This document shows, piece by piece, positions 26,641 through 36,565 of a DNA stretch of 41,496 nt. Where the stretch lies: contig JAITRJ010000037.1 in assembly GCA_031288475.1 (NCBI GenBank), positions 1 to 41,496 on the forward strand, read 5' to 3'. Each line of letters begins with the position of its first letter. Within the stretch, counting starts at the first letter, position 1. Below the pieces are notes generated by a model. That model saw nothing but the letters and a program-made list of their open reading frames with translations, ran no database searches and was not told the origin of the DNA. The translations under genes and the position numbers were made by a program. Origin of the DNA: Helicobacteraceae bacterium. Lineage in GTDB: Bacteria > Campylobacterota > Campylobacteria > Campylobacterales > SZUA-545.

Positions 26641-27221
26641 TTCTTTTTTATGTTGCTCTCCGGCTTGTCTGGTTGAAATACATTATCACTTAATACGATA
26701 AATACTGTTTTGTTATCGATCTTCCGTAAGGTTTTGCGAACTATGCGGCGGCATTTGCCTGTAGGCAAAGAGTTATGGTTTCTTATGGCGTCCGCGGTAT
26801 GCGTTTCTTTTGTCGCCGCCGCTATTTTGCCATCTGTAAAGCGGGCTATTTTCTTCTTGAAACCGCCCGCCATCCGCCAAACAGCGTTCGCCTGAACACC
26901 CGCGGACGAAAAGTCGCGCAAGGAACCGATTCCAGCGCAACGGATCAATGTATATTTGACGGGAGAGAGCTTTTTTTCAATGGAAACGAATCGTTCCGAC
27001 CGTTTTTTGCAGACGCGGCTTGCGCCCGCAACCCACGTTTCAAGCACTTTTCCAGCGTATAACACTCCCGCAACAGCGCGTTCAGGGACATCCGCCGCGC
27101 AAAAACCCTTCTTTTCCCTGGCGCGAAAAAAAACGCGTCCGCCAGGCGATTGGTCGTTGAGGACAACCTCAAAAGAGGAAATATCAGTTAAAAACACGTT
27201 TGTCAGAACCTCGTTAAACAA
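26625..27221 (-). CDS. hypothetical protein overlapping the downstream exported-protein gene
   Basis: 198-aa ORF, 16-nt overlap with the next gene in an operon-like arrangement; no family recognised. Confidence 0.5.
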   Translation of the reverse strand: MFNEVLTNVFLTDISSFEVVLNDQSPGGRVFFRAREKKGFCAADVPERAVAGVLYAGKVLETWVAGASRVCKKRSERFVSIEKKLSPVKYTLIRCAGIGSLRDFSSAGVQANAVWRMAGGFKKKIARFTDGKIAAATKETHTADAIRNHNSLPTGKCRRIVRKTLRKIDNKTVFIVLSDNVFQPDKPESNIKKKWFCG

Positions 27222-27284
27222 GCAAAAACCAATCCAACATAATGTTTCTGTCGCTACAATTTTAACGCTAAATTGAGGAGCTTT

Positions 27285-27533
27285 ATGCGTATCGATTCGT
27301 TTCTAAACGCCGTCAATCTCGTAAAGCGCCGCGCAACCGCGCAGGATATGATAGCGCACGACGCGGTTTTGATCAACGGCGCGATCGTCAAAGCCAGCCG
27401 CGAGGTGCGCGTGGGGGACGTGATTGAACTGAAATTTCTGACGCATAGCAAACGCTATGAAGCGCTTGCGCTGCCAGTTGCGCGCAATATCCCCAAAGCG
27501 GCGCAAAAAGATTACATCAAGGAAATCGCTTGA
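27285..27533 (+). CDS. S4-domain RNA-binding protein (Hsp15-like)
   Basis: MRIDSFLNAVNLVKRRATAQDMIAHDAVLINGAIVKASREVRVGDVIEL. Confidence 0.92.
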   Translation: MRIDSFLNAVNLVKRRATAQDMIAHDAVLINGAIVKASREVRVGDVIELKFLTHSKRYEALALPVARNIPKAAQKDYIKEIA

Positions 27534-28513
27534 CCTATCAAGAGGCAAAAGAGCAATTTGACAAGCTGTTTAAAAACGAGCTTGGCTTTGAAGAGGCGCA
27601 GGTTATGCTGCGCGAGATGTTTGAGCGCGGCGAAACCGCCGATGAGATCGCGGCGGCGGCGGACGTTATGAAAGCGCACGCCATACGGCTGGACTTGGCT
27701 CCCTCTCTGGAGAGCAAGCTCGTCGATGTGGTCGGCACGGGCGGCGACAAAAGCTACTCGTTTAACATATCCACAACCGCAAGTTTGGTTGTCTGCGCAG
27801 CGGGCGGGTTTGTGGCGAAGCACGGCAATCGTTCGATCACGAGCAAATCCGGAAGTGCGGACGCGCTGGAGGCTCTGGGCGTTTCGCTTAATCTCGATCC
27901 TAAGCAGCAGGTGAAGCTTCTGGAAGAAACCGGCTTTGTCTTTATGTTCGCGCAGCGTCACCATCCGGCGATGAAGCACATCATGCCGATCAGAAAAAGC
28001 CTTAATCACCGCACAATCTTCAACATTTTAGGACCGCTGACTAATCCGGCCGGTGTGAAAAGACAGTGCATCGGCGTTTACGATCATTCACTCGCTCCTA
28101 TTCTTGCGGAGGTTCTTAAAAAAATGGGATCAAAATCCGCCGCGGTGATCTGGGGCGATGGCGGCGTGGACGAGCTTACTCTTTCTGGTCCGTCCCGCGT
28201 CGCGCGGCTGATTGGCGAAAATATTCATCTTTACGAGCTGGACGCTTCGCATTTCGGGCTGGTTCGCGCTCCGCTGGAAGCTTTGCGCGGAGCAGACGCG
28301 GCGTTTAACGCGCAGATTACGCGCAGCATTTTTAATGGCGAGGCTACGGAGGCGCAGCGCGACGCTATATATTTCAACACCGCGATCGCTTTGGAGGTGA
28401 TCGGAATGGCGCGCGATATCAAAGAAGGGGTAGAGATCGCGAAGGAGGCGGTCAAATCAGGCAAAGCCGCGAGAAAATTAAGACAGATCGTCAAGGTAAG
28501 CTCAAAATTATGA
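27530..28513 (+). CDS. trpD: anthranilate phosphoribosyltransferase
   Basis: VDVVGTGGDKSYSFNISTTASLVVCAAGGFVAKHGNRSITSKSGSADALEALG...HHPAMKHIMPIRKSLNHRTIFNILGPLTNPA; TTG start overlapping the upstream TGA. Confidence 0.98.
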   Translation: MTYQEAKEQFDKLFKNELGFEEAQVMLREMFERGETADEIAAAADVMKAHAIRLDLAPSLESKLVDVVGTGGDKSYSFNISTTASLVVCAAGGFVAKHGNRSITSKSGSADALEALGVSLNLDPKQQVKLLEETGFVFMFAQRHHPAMKHIMPIRKSLNHRTIFNILGPLTNPAGVKRQCIGVYDHSLAPILAEVLKKMGSKSAAVIWGDGGVDELTLSGPSRVARLIGENIHLYELDASHFGLVRAPLEALRGADAAFNAQITRSIFNGEATEAQRDAIYFNTAIALEVIGMARDIKEGVEIAKEAVKSGKAARKLRQIVKVSSKL

Positions 28514-28567
28514 ACGACGCAATCGGGAGGATTTTAACGTTATGCGGGATAAAACGGCGGTTTGGTT

Positions 28568-28969
28568 ATGCTCTATAAAGCGCCATTGACGGAGGATTAC
28601 GATCCGATCTGCCGCGATCTGATTTCGCGCTACAAAGACGGTGCGGTCGTTCTACTGGACGGCGTGTTAGGATCGGGCAAAACCGCATTTGTCAAACGGT
28701 TTGCCCTCTGTTTCGGCGCGGGAGAAGCCGCTTCGCCCACTTTCGGGATTATGCACGAGTACGCGCCGGGCTTTCGCCATTTTGATCTCTACCGCGTGGG
28801 AGGCAGGGGTTTTTTTGAGCACGGTCTGCACGAGTTTTTAGGCGGCGGCTGGGCTTTTATTGAGTGGGCTGATGCTTCGCTGGTTCGTTTTCTGCGGGAG
28901 GAAGAGATAGAGTTTTTACAGATCGCCTTTAGGTTGGAGGGCAATTGCAGGGCGCTAATCTATGAGTGA
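28568..28969 (+). CDS. tsaE: tRNA threonylcarbamoyladenosine biosynthesis protein TsaE
   Basis: LLDGVLGSGKTAFVKRFA...SPTFGIMHEY...HFDLYRV...FIEWAD. Confidence 0.95.
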   Translation: MLYKAPLTEDYDPICRDLISRYKDGAVVLLDGVLGSGKTAFVKRFALCFGAGEAASPTFGIMHEYAPGFRHFDLYRVGGRGFFEHGLHEFLGGGWAFIEWADASLVRFLREEEIEFLQIAFRLEGNCRALIYE

Positions 28970-29699
28970 AACGATCCATTCTCTGCGCGGCGTAAATCTT
29001 GTAAAAAGGTATAAAGGCGCGCAAATTCTGCACGGAGTCTCTATAGAGGTAAAAAGCGCCCAGACTGTAGGGCTTTTAGGTCCTAACGGAGCGGGTAAAA
29101 CCACCACCTTTTACATAATCTGCGGCTTAGTGGAGGCAACGTCCGGCGAGGTGTGGCTAAACGACGCGGAGATCGGATCTCTCAGGCTTTTTGAAAGGGC
29201 GCGCGCCGGTATCAGCTACCTGCCGCAAGAGGCGAGCATCTTCAAAGACCTTACCGTCGAGGAGAATCTGCTGATGGCGGCGGAGCTTGCCTGCTCAAAC
29301 GACAAACCGGAACAGCACAGGCGCGTGGAGACGCTGCTGGAGCAGTTCGGCATTGAACATATCAGGGCGCGAAAGGGGATCAACCTCTCCGGCGGCGAGC
29401 GGCGCAGAGCCGAGATAGCCAGAGCGTTAGTAAGCGAGCCCAAGTTTATTCTGCTGGACGAGCCGTTCGCGGGGGTCGATCCGATCGCCGTCGCGGATAT
29501 TCAGAAAACGATCGTGACGCTTACACGACAGAATATCGGCGTTTTGATTACCGATCATAACGTCCGCGAAACGCTGAGCATCTGTGATCGCGCCTATGTC
29601 CTGCACGAAGGAATGATAATGGCGAGCGGAAGCGCAGAGGCGATCGGCGCAGACCGAAAGGTAAGGGCGCACTATCTGGGAGAGAGTTTCCGGCTATGA
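28962..29699 (+). CDS. lptB: LPS export ABC transporter ATP-binding protein
   Basis: LLGPNGAGKTTTFYIICGLV...GISYLPQEASIFKDLTVEENL...NLSGGERRRAEIARAL...LLDEPFAGVDPIAV. Confidence 0.98.
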   Translation: MSETIHSLRGVNLVKRYKGAQILHGVSIEVKSAQTVGLLGPNGAGKTTTFYIICGLVEATSGEVWLNDAEIGSLRLFERARAGISYLPQEASIFKDLTVEENLLMAAELACSNDKPEQHRRVETLLEQFGIEHIRARKGINLSGGERRRAEIARALVSEPKFILLDEPFAGVDPIAVADIQKTIVTLTRQNIGVLITDHNVRETLSICDRAYVLHEGMIMASGSAEAIGADRKVRAHYLGESFRL

Positions 29700-30994
29700 A
29701 GCTAAAGCCGCGTCTGGGTCCCAAGGAGCGGTTGAATGCGGCGATGCGAAACTGGCTGCCGCTTCTGCAAACCCCTGTAGCGGAGCTGGCGGAGAAGCTG
29801 AGAGAAGAGACGGGGGCAAATCCGTTCCTGCGCATTACGCTGAACAACGAAGTGTCGTACGACGAGTCGCAGGAGGAGGACGAAGAGGAAGATTACAGTG
29901 ATTTCAACGACTATTATCCAAAAAAAAGAGACGAGGAAAAAGGATCGGTGGCGGACGCGATCGAAGCAACGGCGTTGTCTAATAAATCGCTTTATGATCA
30001 TCTTGCCGATCAGGTCACCGATCACCTCTTTCCCACAGCGGCAAGCAAAGCATGCGCTTATGAGATTATCCGATATATAGATGAAGATGGTTTTTTTGAC
30101 GGCGATATTAATTTAATTGCCAAAAACCTCTGCCTTAAGACAGAATTTGTCGAGGAGATAAGGACAAGGTTTGAACACTTAACTCCATGCGGAGTAGGCG
30201 CGAGAGATTTAACGGAGTGCTTTTTGTTTCAGCTGAGAGAATACGATATACCAGAAAGCTTGTACATCCTTATCAAAACGTTTATTTCCGATCGTGAAAA
30301 TATCTCAAAATACCACAAAGACCCCAATTTCTCTCAGGCTATTACGATATTCAAGCGATTTCGCAACCCTCCGGCGATCGAGTTTCTGGAAGATTCCGCG
30401 CAGGTGATCTCCGATCTGTTTGTCTTTGAAGAGAACGGTACTCTGGAGGTGCGGCTTAACGAGCGCTACTATCCAACACTTGAGATTGAGAAAATTCCCG
30501 CTTCGTTTAAAAAAGAGGAGTTTATAAAAACTAAACTGAAAGAGGCAAGAGACCTGATTGACGCGGTGAATATGCGTAAAGCGACGCTCTATAAAGTCGG
30601 ATTGATGATTGTGGAACATCAGTATGATTTTTTCAGAGGAAATGAAATAAAACCTATGAGACTTTCCGATATTTCGGAGGATTTAGGGCGCAATCCAAGC
30701 ACGATCAGCCGCGCGATCAGCGGTAAATATCTTACCTGTAACCGCGGCATTTTTCCACTAAAGAGCTTTTTCTCTATTTCAATCGATGACATATCCACAA
30801 GAGCAATCAAAGACTTTTTAGCAAAACTGATAAAAGAAGAGGTGAGAAACCGTCCGTTGAGCGATCAGAAAATACTACAGATAGTTCAAGATAGATTCAA
30901 TATAAGAATGGTGCGACGAACAATAACAAAATATCGGGAGCAGATGGGCATAGCGACATCGGGCGAACGAAAGCGGCTCTACCTGCTTAGCTGA
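29696..30994 (+). CDS. rpoN: RNA polymerase sigma-54 factor
   Basis: LTPCGVGARDLTECF..., NPSTISRAISGKYLTCNRGIFPLKSFF, C-terminal RpoN-box variant RRTITKYREQMGI. Confidence 0.97.
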   Translation: MKLKPRLGPKERLNAAMRNWLPLLQTPVAELAEKLREETGANPFLRITLNNEVSYDESQEEDEEEDYSDFNDYYPKKRDEEKGSVADAIEATALSNKSLYDHLADQVTDHLFPTAASKACAYEIIRYIDEDGFFDGDINLIAKNLCLKTEFVEEIRTRFEHLTPCGVGARDLTECFLFQLREYDIPESLYILIKTFISDRENISKYHKDPNFSQAITIFKRFRNPPAIEFLEDSAQVISDLFVFEENGTLEVRLNERYYPTLEIEKIPASFKKEEFIKTKLKEARDLIDAVNMRKATLYKVGLMIVEHQYDFFRGNEIKPMRLSDISEDLGRNPSTISRAISGKYLTCNRGIFPLKSFFSISIDDISTRAIKDFLAKLIKEEVRNRPLSDQKILQIVQDRFNIRMVRRTITKYREQMGIATSGERKRLYLLS

Positions 30995-31462
30995 TCAATA
31001 AAGATTTCGCGGCTAGTCGTCGGTTTCTGCCATCTTCCGTGCGGACGGAATTAAGTGTAAATTACACTTTGAAACTGGACTCCTCCCGGAAAACCGTCCT
31101 CGAAATAGTCCAATTATTGTTGAATCTTTTTGAATCCCGCCGCTTCCAGAGCGGCGTAAACCGCCTTAGAACCGCTGTTAAACAACTAATAATTACCTAT
31201 TAATAGTTCGCTGTGAATGCCGCTTTTAACGCCAAAGCTATACATTGCGGGATGGTATCTATCTTGTATCCCTTGTACATCATAATTGGAAAACTAAGAA
31301 ACAAGCGGGAATTATGATTGCGGGAAAGATCGCGGATTTTCTTTGCAGGCGGCGAAACAAGCGCGCCCTCGCTTCGCGCGGGAACACGCGCGATATTGTG
31401 TCTTTCGCAGTGGCAGCGCCCCGCACCTCATCGGCCGCAATAACGAACTAAAGGCAGTCCTT

Positions 31463-32794
31463 TTATTCGCCGAAAACTCTCTTAAAAATCGCGTCGATAT
31501 TGCGCGTATAATAATCGTAATTAAAACATTCGCGGACTTTCGCTTCGCCGATAGATTCTATTAACTCCCGATCAGACAAAAGATACCGCAGAAATAAAGA
31601 TTCCCCGCGATCATCCTGCGCCGATTTTCCTTCTTGCAGCGCCTCCCAGACTTTCATTGAGTTTCTTTGCGCGATCGCGTATGCGTTCTCACGGGAAAGC
31701 CCCGCTTTTGGCAGCTCCAGTAAAACGCGCTGGCTGAATACCAGTCCGCCCGTAAGATTGAGATTTCTCATCATATTCTTCGGATACACAAGCAGCTTGG
31801 AAATAAGCGTCGTAAAACGCGCCAGCATAAAATCGGTCGTAATAAACGAATCGGCGAGCCAAAACCGCTCGCTGGAACTATGTGAAATATCCCTTTCGTG
31901 CCACAGCGCCACGTTTTCCATCGCGGGGATCGCGAAGGATCGAATCGTCCGCGCCAAACCGCAGATATTTTCGCTCAGAACGGGATTGCGCTTGTGCGGC
32001 ATAGCGCTGCTGCCCTTCTGTCCCTTGTCAAAATACTCCTCGGCCTCGTAAACCTCCGTGCGCTGCCAGTGGCGGATTTGTGTCGCGAACTTCTCAATAG
32101 AGCTTGCCAGCAGAGCCAGCGCGCACGCAAGCCGCGCGTAGCGATCGCGCTGAATAATCTGGCTTGAAATCGGCGCCGCTTTCAGCCCCAGAAATCCGCA
32201 GGCAAGTTCCTCAAACTTGATGGGCGCGTGAGCGAAAGTTCCCATAGCACCGCTGAACTTGCCGACCGAAATTACTTCCAGCGCCTCTGTCAGATTTTTC
32301 AGATGCCGCTTTAATTCCTCGTACCAAAGCGCCAAAACCGCGCCAAAGGTAATCGGCTCGCCGTGAATGCCATGACTCCGTCCGATCGTCAGCGTATTTT
32401 TATGTTCCAAAGCGCGCGATTTTACCGCCTCAATTGCCTCTTTCGTATCCTCGATAATAACGCTAAGAGAGTCGCGCATCAACAGCGCGTTGGCGGTGTC
32501 AATCGTATCAGAGCTGGTCATCGCGTAATGGACAAAACGGCTCTCCTCGCCCAGACTCTCCGACACGCTCGTCAAGAAGGCGATCACGTCGTGTTTGGTC
32601 GTCTTTTCAATTTCCTCGATTCGCGTTATATCAAACTTGGCGCGCTCGCATATCTTTTGGCAGTCGCAATCGCCGATCAGCCCAAGCTTGTTCCACGCTT
32701 TTACGCCCGCCTTTTCTACTTCCAGCCACGCCGAATATTTCGCGTTCGCGTCCCACAGCCGCTTCATCTGTTCCCTTGCGTATCTTTCCACCAT
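31463..32794 (-). CDS. purB: adenylosuccinate lyase
   Basis: KTTKHDVIAFLTSVSE, TSSDTIDTANALLMRDS, GRSHGIHGEPITFG, KGSSAMPHKRNPVLSENICGLARTIRS. Confidence 0.98.
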   Translation of the reverse strand: MVERYAREQMKRLWDANAKYSAWLEVEKAGVKAWNKLGLIGDCDCQKICERAKFDITRIEEIEKTTKHDVIAFLTSVSESLGEESRFVHYAMTSSDTIDTANALLMRDSLSVIIEDTKEAIEAVKSRALEHKNTLTIGRSHGIHGEPITFGAVLALWYEELKRHLKNLTEALEVISVGKFSGAMGTFAHAPIKFEELACGFLGLKAAPISSQIIQRDRYARLACALALLASSIEKFATQIRHWQRTEVYEAEEYFDKGQKGSSAMPHKRNPVLSENICGLARTIRSFAIPAMENVALWHERDISHSSSERFWLADSFITTDFMLARFTTLISKLLVYPKNMMRNLNLTGGLVFSQRVLLELPKAGLSRENAYAIAQRNSMKVWEALQEGKSAQDDRGESLFLRYLLSDRELIESIGEAKVRECFNYDYYTRNIDAIFKRVFGE

Positions 32795-32919
32795 TTGCGA
32801 TCAACCTGATTTTTTGCGGCAATTATAGCGATCCGCGCTCAAAGCCGCCGCGCTTAATCTTTCGCCGTATAATGCGAACGTTAGACTTGCGTATATTTTA
32901 GCCGCAAAGGATCGGGGCA

Positions 32920-33280
32920 ATGGAAACTGTGTTGAAAGGCTTGATCTTATTTTGCCTAACGGTTGTTTTCGCCTTTGGCGAAAGCGGCGGCGAATGACGC
33001 GATCGTCGCGGCGATCTGCAAGCGCTTGCTTCGGCGATTGAGCATAGTCCAAACGCGTCGCGGCTTATTACGATCGTGCGATTGTTTACGCGGGCGCAAG
33101 ATTGGCGGATTGCCACAAAAAGCCTTTCCGATTTCGATCGTGCGCTCGGGAAAACGTTTGGAATGCCGGGCGATCTGCAAAGCGCACGAATTAGGCGAAT
33201 GTAAACTGCTAGAACCTATTACTCGACAGATAACGCTCGCAAAGTGTGCGAATTAGAAGCTTTCAGGTTGTTACAAGACA
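32920..33280 (+). pseudogene. decayed exported TPR-type protein
   Basis: METVLKGLILFCLTVVFAFGESGGE then frame-jumping fragments ...DLQALASAIEHSPNASR / YYDRAIVYAGARLADCHKK / LSDFDRALGK. Confidence 0.5.
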
Positions 33281-33591
33281 TCAAAGATCAACTTTCGTGC
33301 GACTAGCCGTAAATGCCTAGCCATCATCTCTGTCTTGTTTTTGATTGAGCGACAATCTATACCGCGTTATTTGCAAACCCATGCTCAGGTTTTGTATCAA
33401 GATCGCAACAAAACTCTTGTTATCAATCGGACTCAATCAATTATAGGCGCGAACGCCTGCTTTTACTGCTTTCATCTATGCGCCGCATTTTGCATCGTTG
33501 TCAAAATTGTTGCGTGCTTCGCGTGTCAAGATTGGATTCTTAATACTGATTACGCTATAACAGCCCTCAAACATTCCGTAAGGAGGCAAAG

Positions 33592-34320
33592 ATGGGTTTT
33601 GGTTCTAAAGTCTGCCCGGCGCTTATAGCGGCGGTCGTTTTAATCGGATGCGGCGGCGGCGGAGGGGGCGGTAATGGGGGGGGCGGTGGCAGCCTCTCCG
33701 GCCACGCTATAGCCACTATAATGTCGAATTTTCCGATCTTCAGAGAAGATAACAGCGGCTTAACGATTGAGAAAAGATTCGCGGCTATACAGTATGCCGT
33801 TGGCAAATCAAGAGACGCGGTTGACGGTTTTGAGTCCAGTCTGTTGAGCGGGAGTTTCGGCCCGGCAGTTTCAGGATGCAGGTATGGTGCCTATGCCCCA
33901 AATTTTAATTATAGTAAACAAAACGCCGCAAGAAATATGTTAGGCTGCGCCAGCGCCAACGTTCCGTCTGTTCACAACAATGATTTTGAGCTGTACATAG
34001 AAGTTGCGCTGATAAGCGCCTACGGTTCGGCAAACGACGTGCCGGGCCAACAAGATTTCAGCACTGCTTTTGGCTTGATTTCATATCCTATAGCTGTCGT
34101 CGAGCGCGGCATAGTAGTAAAGAACGACGCCGCTTTTACAAACGCGGTGGATTCGTATTTTAACAGTCTTAAGGGTAATGGTTTTGAGTGCTATAATGAG
34201 AACGCTTACGATAACAGCGCTTGTTATAAACTCGTTCCCAGCTTGCAGCTCATGGTTTTGGTTAAGGATAACACGGACGGCAACAAAAGCATAAGCTGGA
34301 CTATGAACGCGTATTATTAA
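33592..34320 (+). CDS. poly-Gly linker lipoprotein of unknown function
   Basis: SD aaggaggc, lipobox LIGC followed by GGGGGGGNGGGGGS, 242 aa. Confidence 0.8.
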   Translation: MGFGSKVCPALIAAVVLIGCGGGGGGGNGGGGGSLSGHAIATIMSNFPIFREDNSGLTIEKRFAAIQYAVGKSRDAVDGFESSLLSGSFGPAVSGCRYGAYAPNFNYSKQNAARNMLGCASANVPSVHNNDFELYIEVALISAYGSANDVPGQQDFSTAFGLISYPIAVVERGIVVKNDAAFTNAVDSYFNSLKGNGFECYNENAYDNSACYKLVPSLQLMVLVKDNTDGNKSISWTMNAYY

Positions 34321-34435
34321 TATCTCCGCGCCATCGCGCACTTGTTTAAAAGGCGCGTAGCTGTAAAATAAGGTGGTCGGGAAGTTTGGAGCAGATGGTT
34401 TTATCGGCGAATTTTAAGAAAGGCATATAAAAGCA

Positions 34436-36293
34436 TTGGAAGATATGATATCGGTGATTATTCCGGTATATAATGTTGAAAGTTATATTAAACAATGTTT
34501 AGCGTCCGTATGCTCACAAACATATAAAAACATAGAGATAATTTGCGTTGACGATTGCGGCGGCGATAACTCTATGTCTATTGTAGAGAAATGCGCCTGT
34601 CAAGACAGGCGCATTAAGATCGTACGCCACAAAGAAAATAAAGGACTCGGTGCCTCGCGCAACACGGGTATAGACGCGGCAAAGGGACAATACATATTCT
34701 TTTTGGACTCAGATGATTACATTGCCGCCGATGCTTCCGGTATTTTAGAAAAATTACTCAGATGCGCAAAACATACAGCATCAGATATTGTTATTTCAAA
34801 AACGCGCATTTTTTTAGAAGACCCTGAAGACCGGTTTCTTTTGGAGAACAAGCAGTTTCTTGATCGTTATTTTGATTTTGAGCTTATGGAAAGATATGTT
34901 GCCAGCGATATCTGCGCCGCTCTTTCAAAAATATCCGCCGTTGCGTGGGGAAGACTATTTTCGGCAGATTTTTTGAAACAAAACGAAATTTACTTTATAA
35001 ACGAAAATATAGTTCACGAAGATGAGGGTTTTAATATCAAGGTTTTTTCCAACTCTCCGACCGTTTCGCTTATCGGTGACATAGGGGTGACGTACCGCCA
35101 GAGAAAAGACTCCATTATGGCGAAAATGACGCGATATTCTCAAAGGCGGAAGAGAAAATATAATACGCTCGCTTCATTAAATGACGCATTTGAATATATT
35201 CGAGCGCGGTTTAGCAAAGAAAAGGCAGAAGATATTATACAAAGCGTTAAATTCAGGACACCGCTCAGTTGGTGTTTTGACAAATATATAAATCTCTGCG
35301 GAATTATCAGAATAGAAATAACCGTTAATTTTATACGAATCCGAATTTTTGGCATCAGCGTTCTGAAATTATGGAAGAAACCAAAAATTTCCATCATTGT
35401 TCCATTTTATAACCTAACCAAAAGTCCTGATAGTGAAAATATTTTAAGGAGAAACATTGAAGCCTTAATCTTTCAAAAATACAAAAATATTGAAATCATA
35501 TATGTATGCGATAGCCTGACCGACGACTTACGCAGATTGATCGAGAGTTATAACGATCCCCGCATTGTAATTTACGAATCAGATCAGGGAGTTTCATTTT
35601 ATGCATTAAAGGATCTTGGTATTGAACGCGCGCATGGAAAGTACATTACTTTTGTTGGAGGCGACGACTATATCGGCAGAAATATGATAAAGAGAGCCGC
35701 CTGTAAGTTAAGGCGAGAACCAGATATTCTCATCGGAGATTTTACAGCGCAAACCAAAGACGGAGTACAGAGGAAGGTAAAAACTTTCAGAGAAAGAGCT
35801 ATTGAGAAATATGGAAATAATATAAAGGACATTTACGGTTCAATTGAATATACGCATAATATATTTTTTAAGACTTTTTTCATTCATAAATATAATATCA
35901 GATATACAGATAACGCTCCTAGTGGAGAAAGCAATTTGTTTAATGTTACGGCAATTTCCAGAACCAATCGCGTCGAATTTTATGAGTCTTAAGTATGATT
36001 ATTTTTATCGGACAATTGAAGACTCTTATCTAGAGACCGGTATGACAAAAGCCGCGGCTTTTGTCAACGCTTATGACGGGGTATTTTTATTAGCTAAAAC
36101 AACTTATGGCCGCATCAGCGAAAATGCGATTTGGTATTTTTTGGAGAAATACAAACTTCTCAGGCCTTTGTGCGAAACTCCAGAGCTTTTGGAAAAACGC
36201 GTTCGGAAGCGCTTAGAAAAACATGGCATTGTTGATTATGCGCTTCAGGCTTTTGGCGTTACCGCTCTAGAACGCGGACGAACGACGGAGTAA
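34436..36293 (+). pseudogene. tandem family-2 glycosyltransferase, interrupted by a +1 frameshift at 35987-35992
   Basis: Two GT2 domains (ISVIIPVYNVESYIKQCLASVCSQTYKNIEIICVDD...FFLDSDDY; ISIIVPFYN...ITFVGGDDYIG); after VEFYES-TAA the +1 frame continues KYDYFYRTIEDSYLETGMTK. Confidence 0.75.
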
Positions 36294-36384
36294 CGCTTCC
36301 TTGGGCAAAAGCCAAAAGAAACGCGCATCCGCCGCTGTCGGTCCGTCTTTTAAGTTGTTTTGCTACAATCGCGCTCTTTGTTAC

Positions 36385-36460
36385 GGCTCTGTAGCTCAGT
36401 TGGTAGAGCAGCAGACTGAAAATCTGTGTGTCGGCAGTTCAATTCTGCCCGGAGCCACCA
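36385..36460 (+). tRNA. tRNA-Phe (GAA), CCA encoded
   Basis: 76-nt cloverleaf GGCTCTG...CTGAAAA...TTCAATTC...CGGAGCC-A-CCA. Confidence 0.97.
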
Positions 36461-36565
36461 TTTATCAATTCTTTGTTCAGCGGGCTTTGATGCCAAGTCG
36501 GCTTGCTTTAACGCCGCTGTGGTAAACTAGAATCATTTACTTAGAGCGATAGCACGAGAGGCGTT

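Noticed and set aside
36301-36525. ORF 74 aa (…YGSVAQLVEQQTENLCVGSSILPGAT…)
   Set aside because: This is the translation of tRNA-Phe and flanks, a classic spurious ORF.
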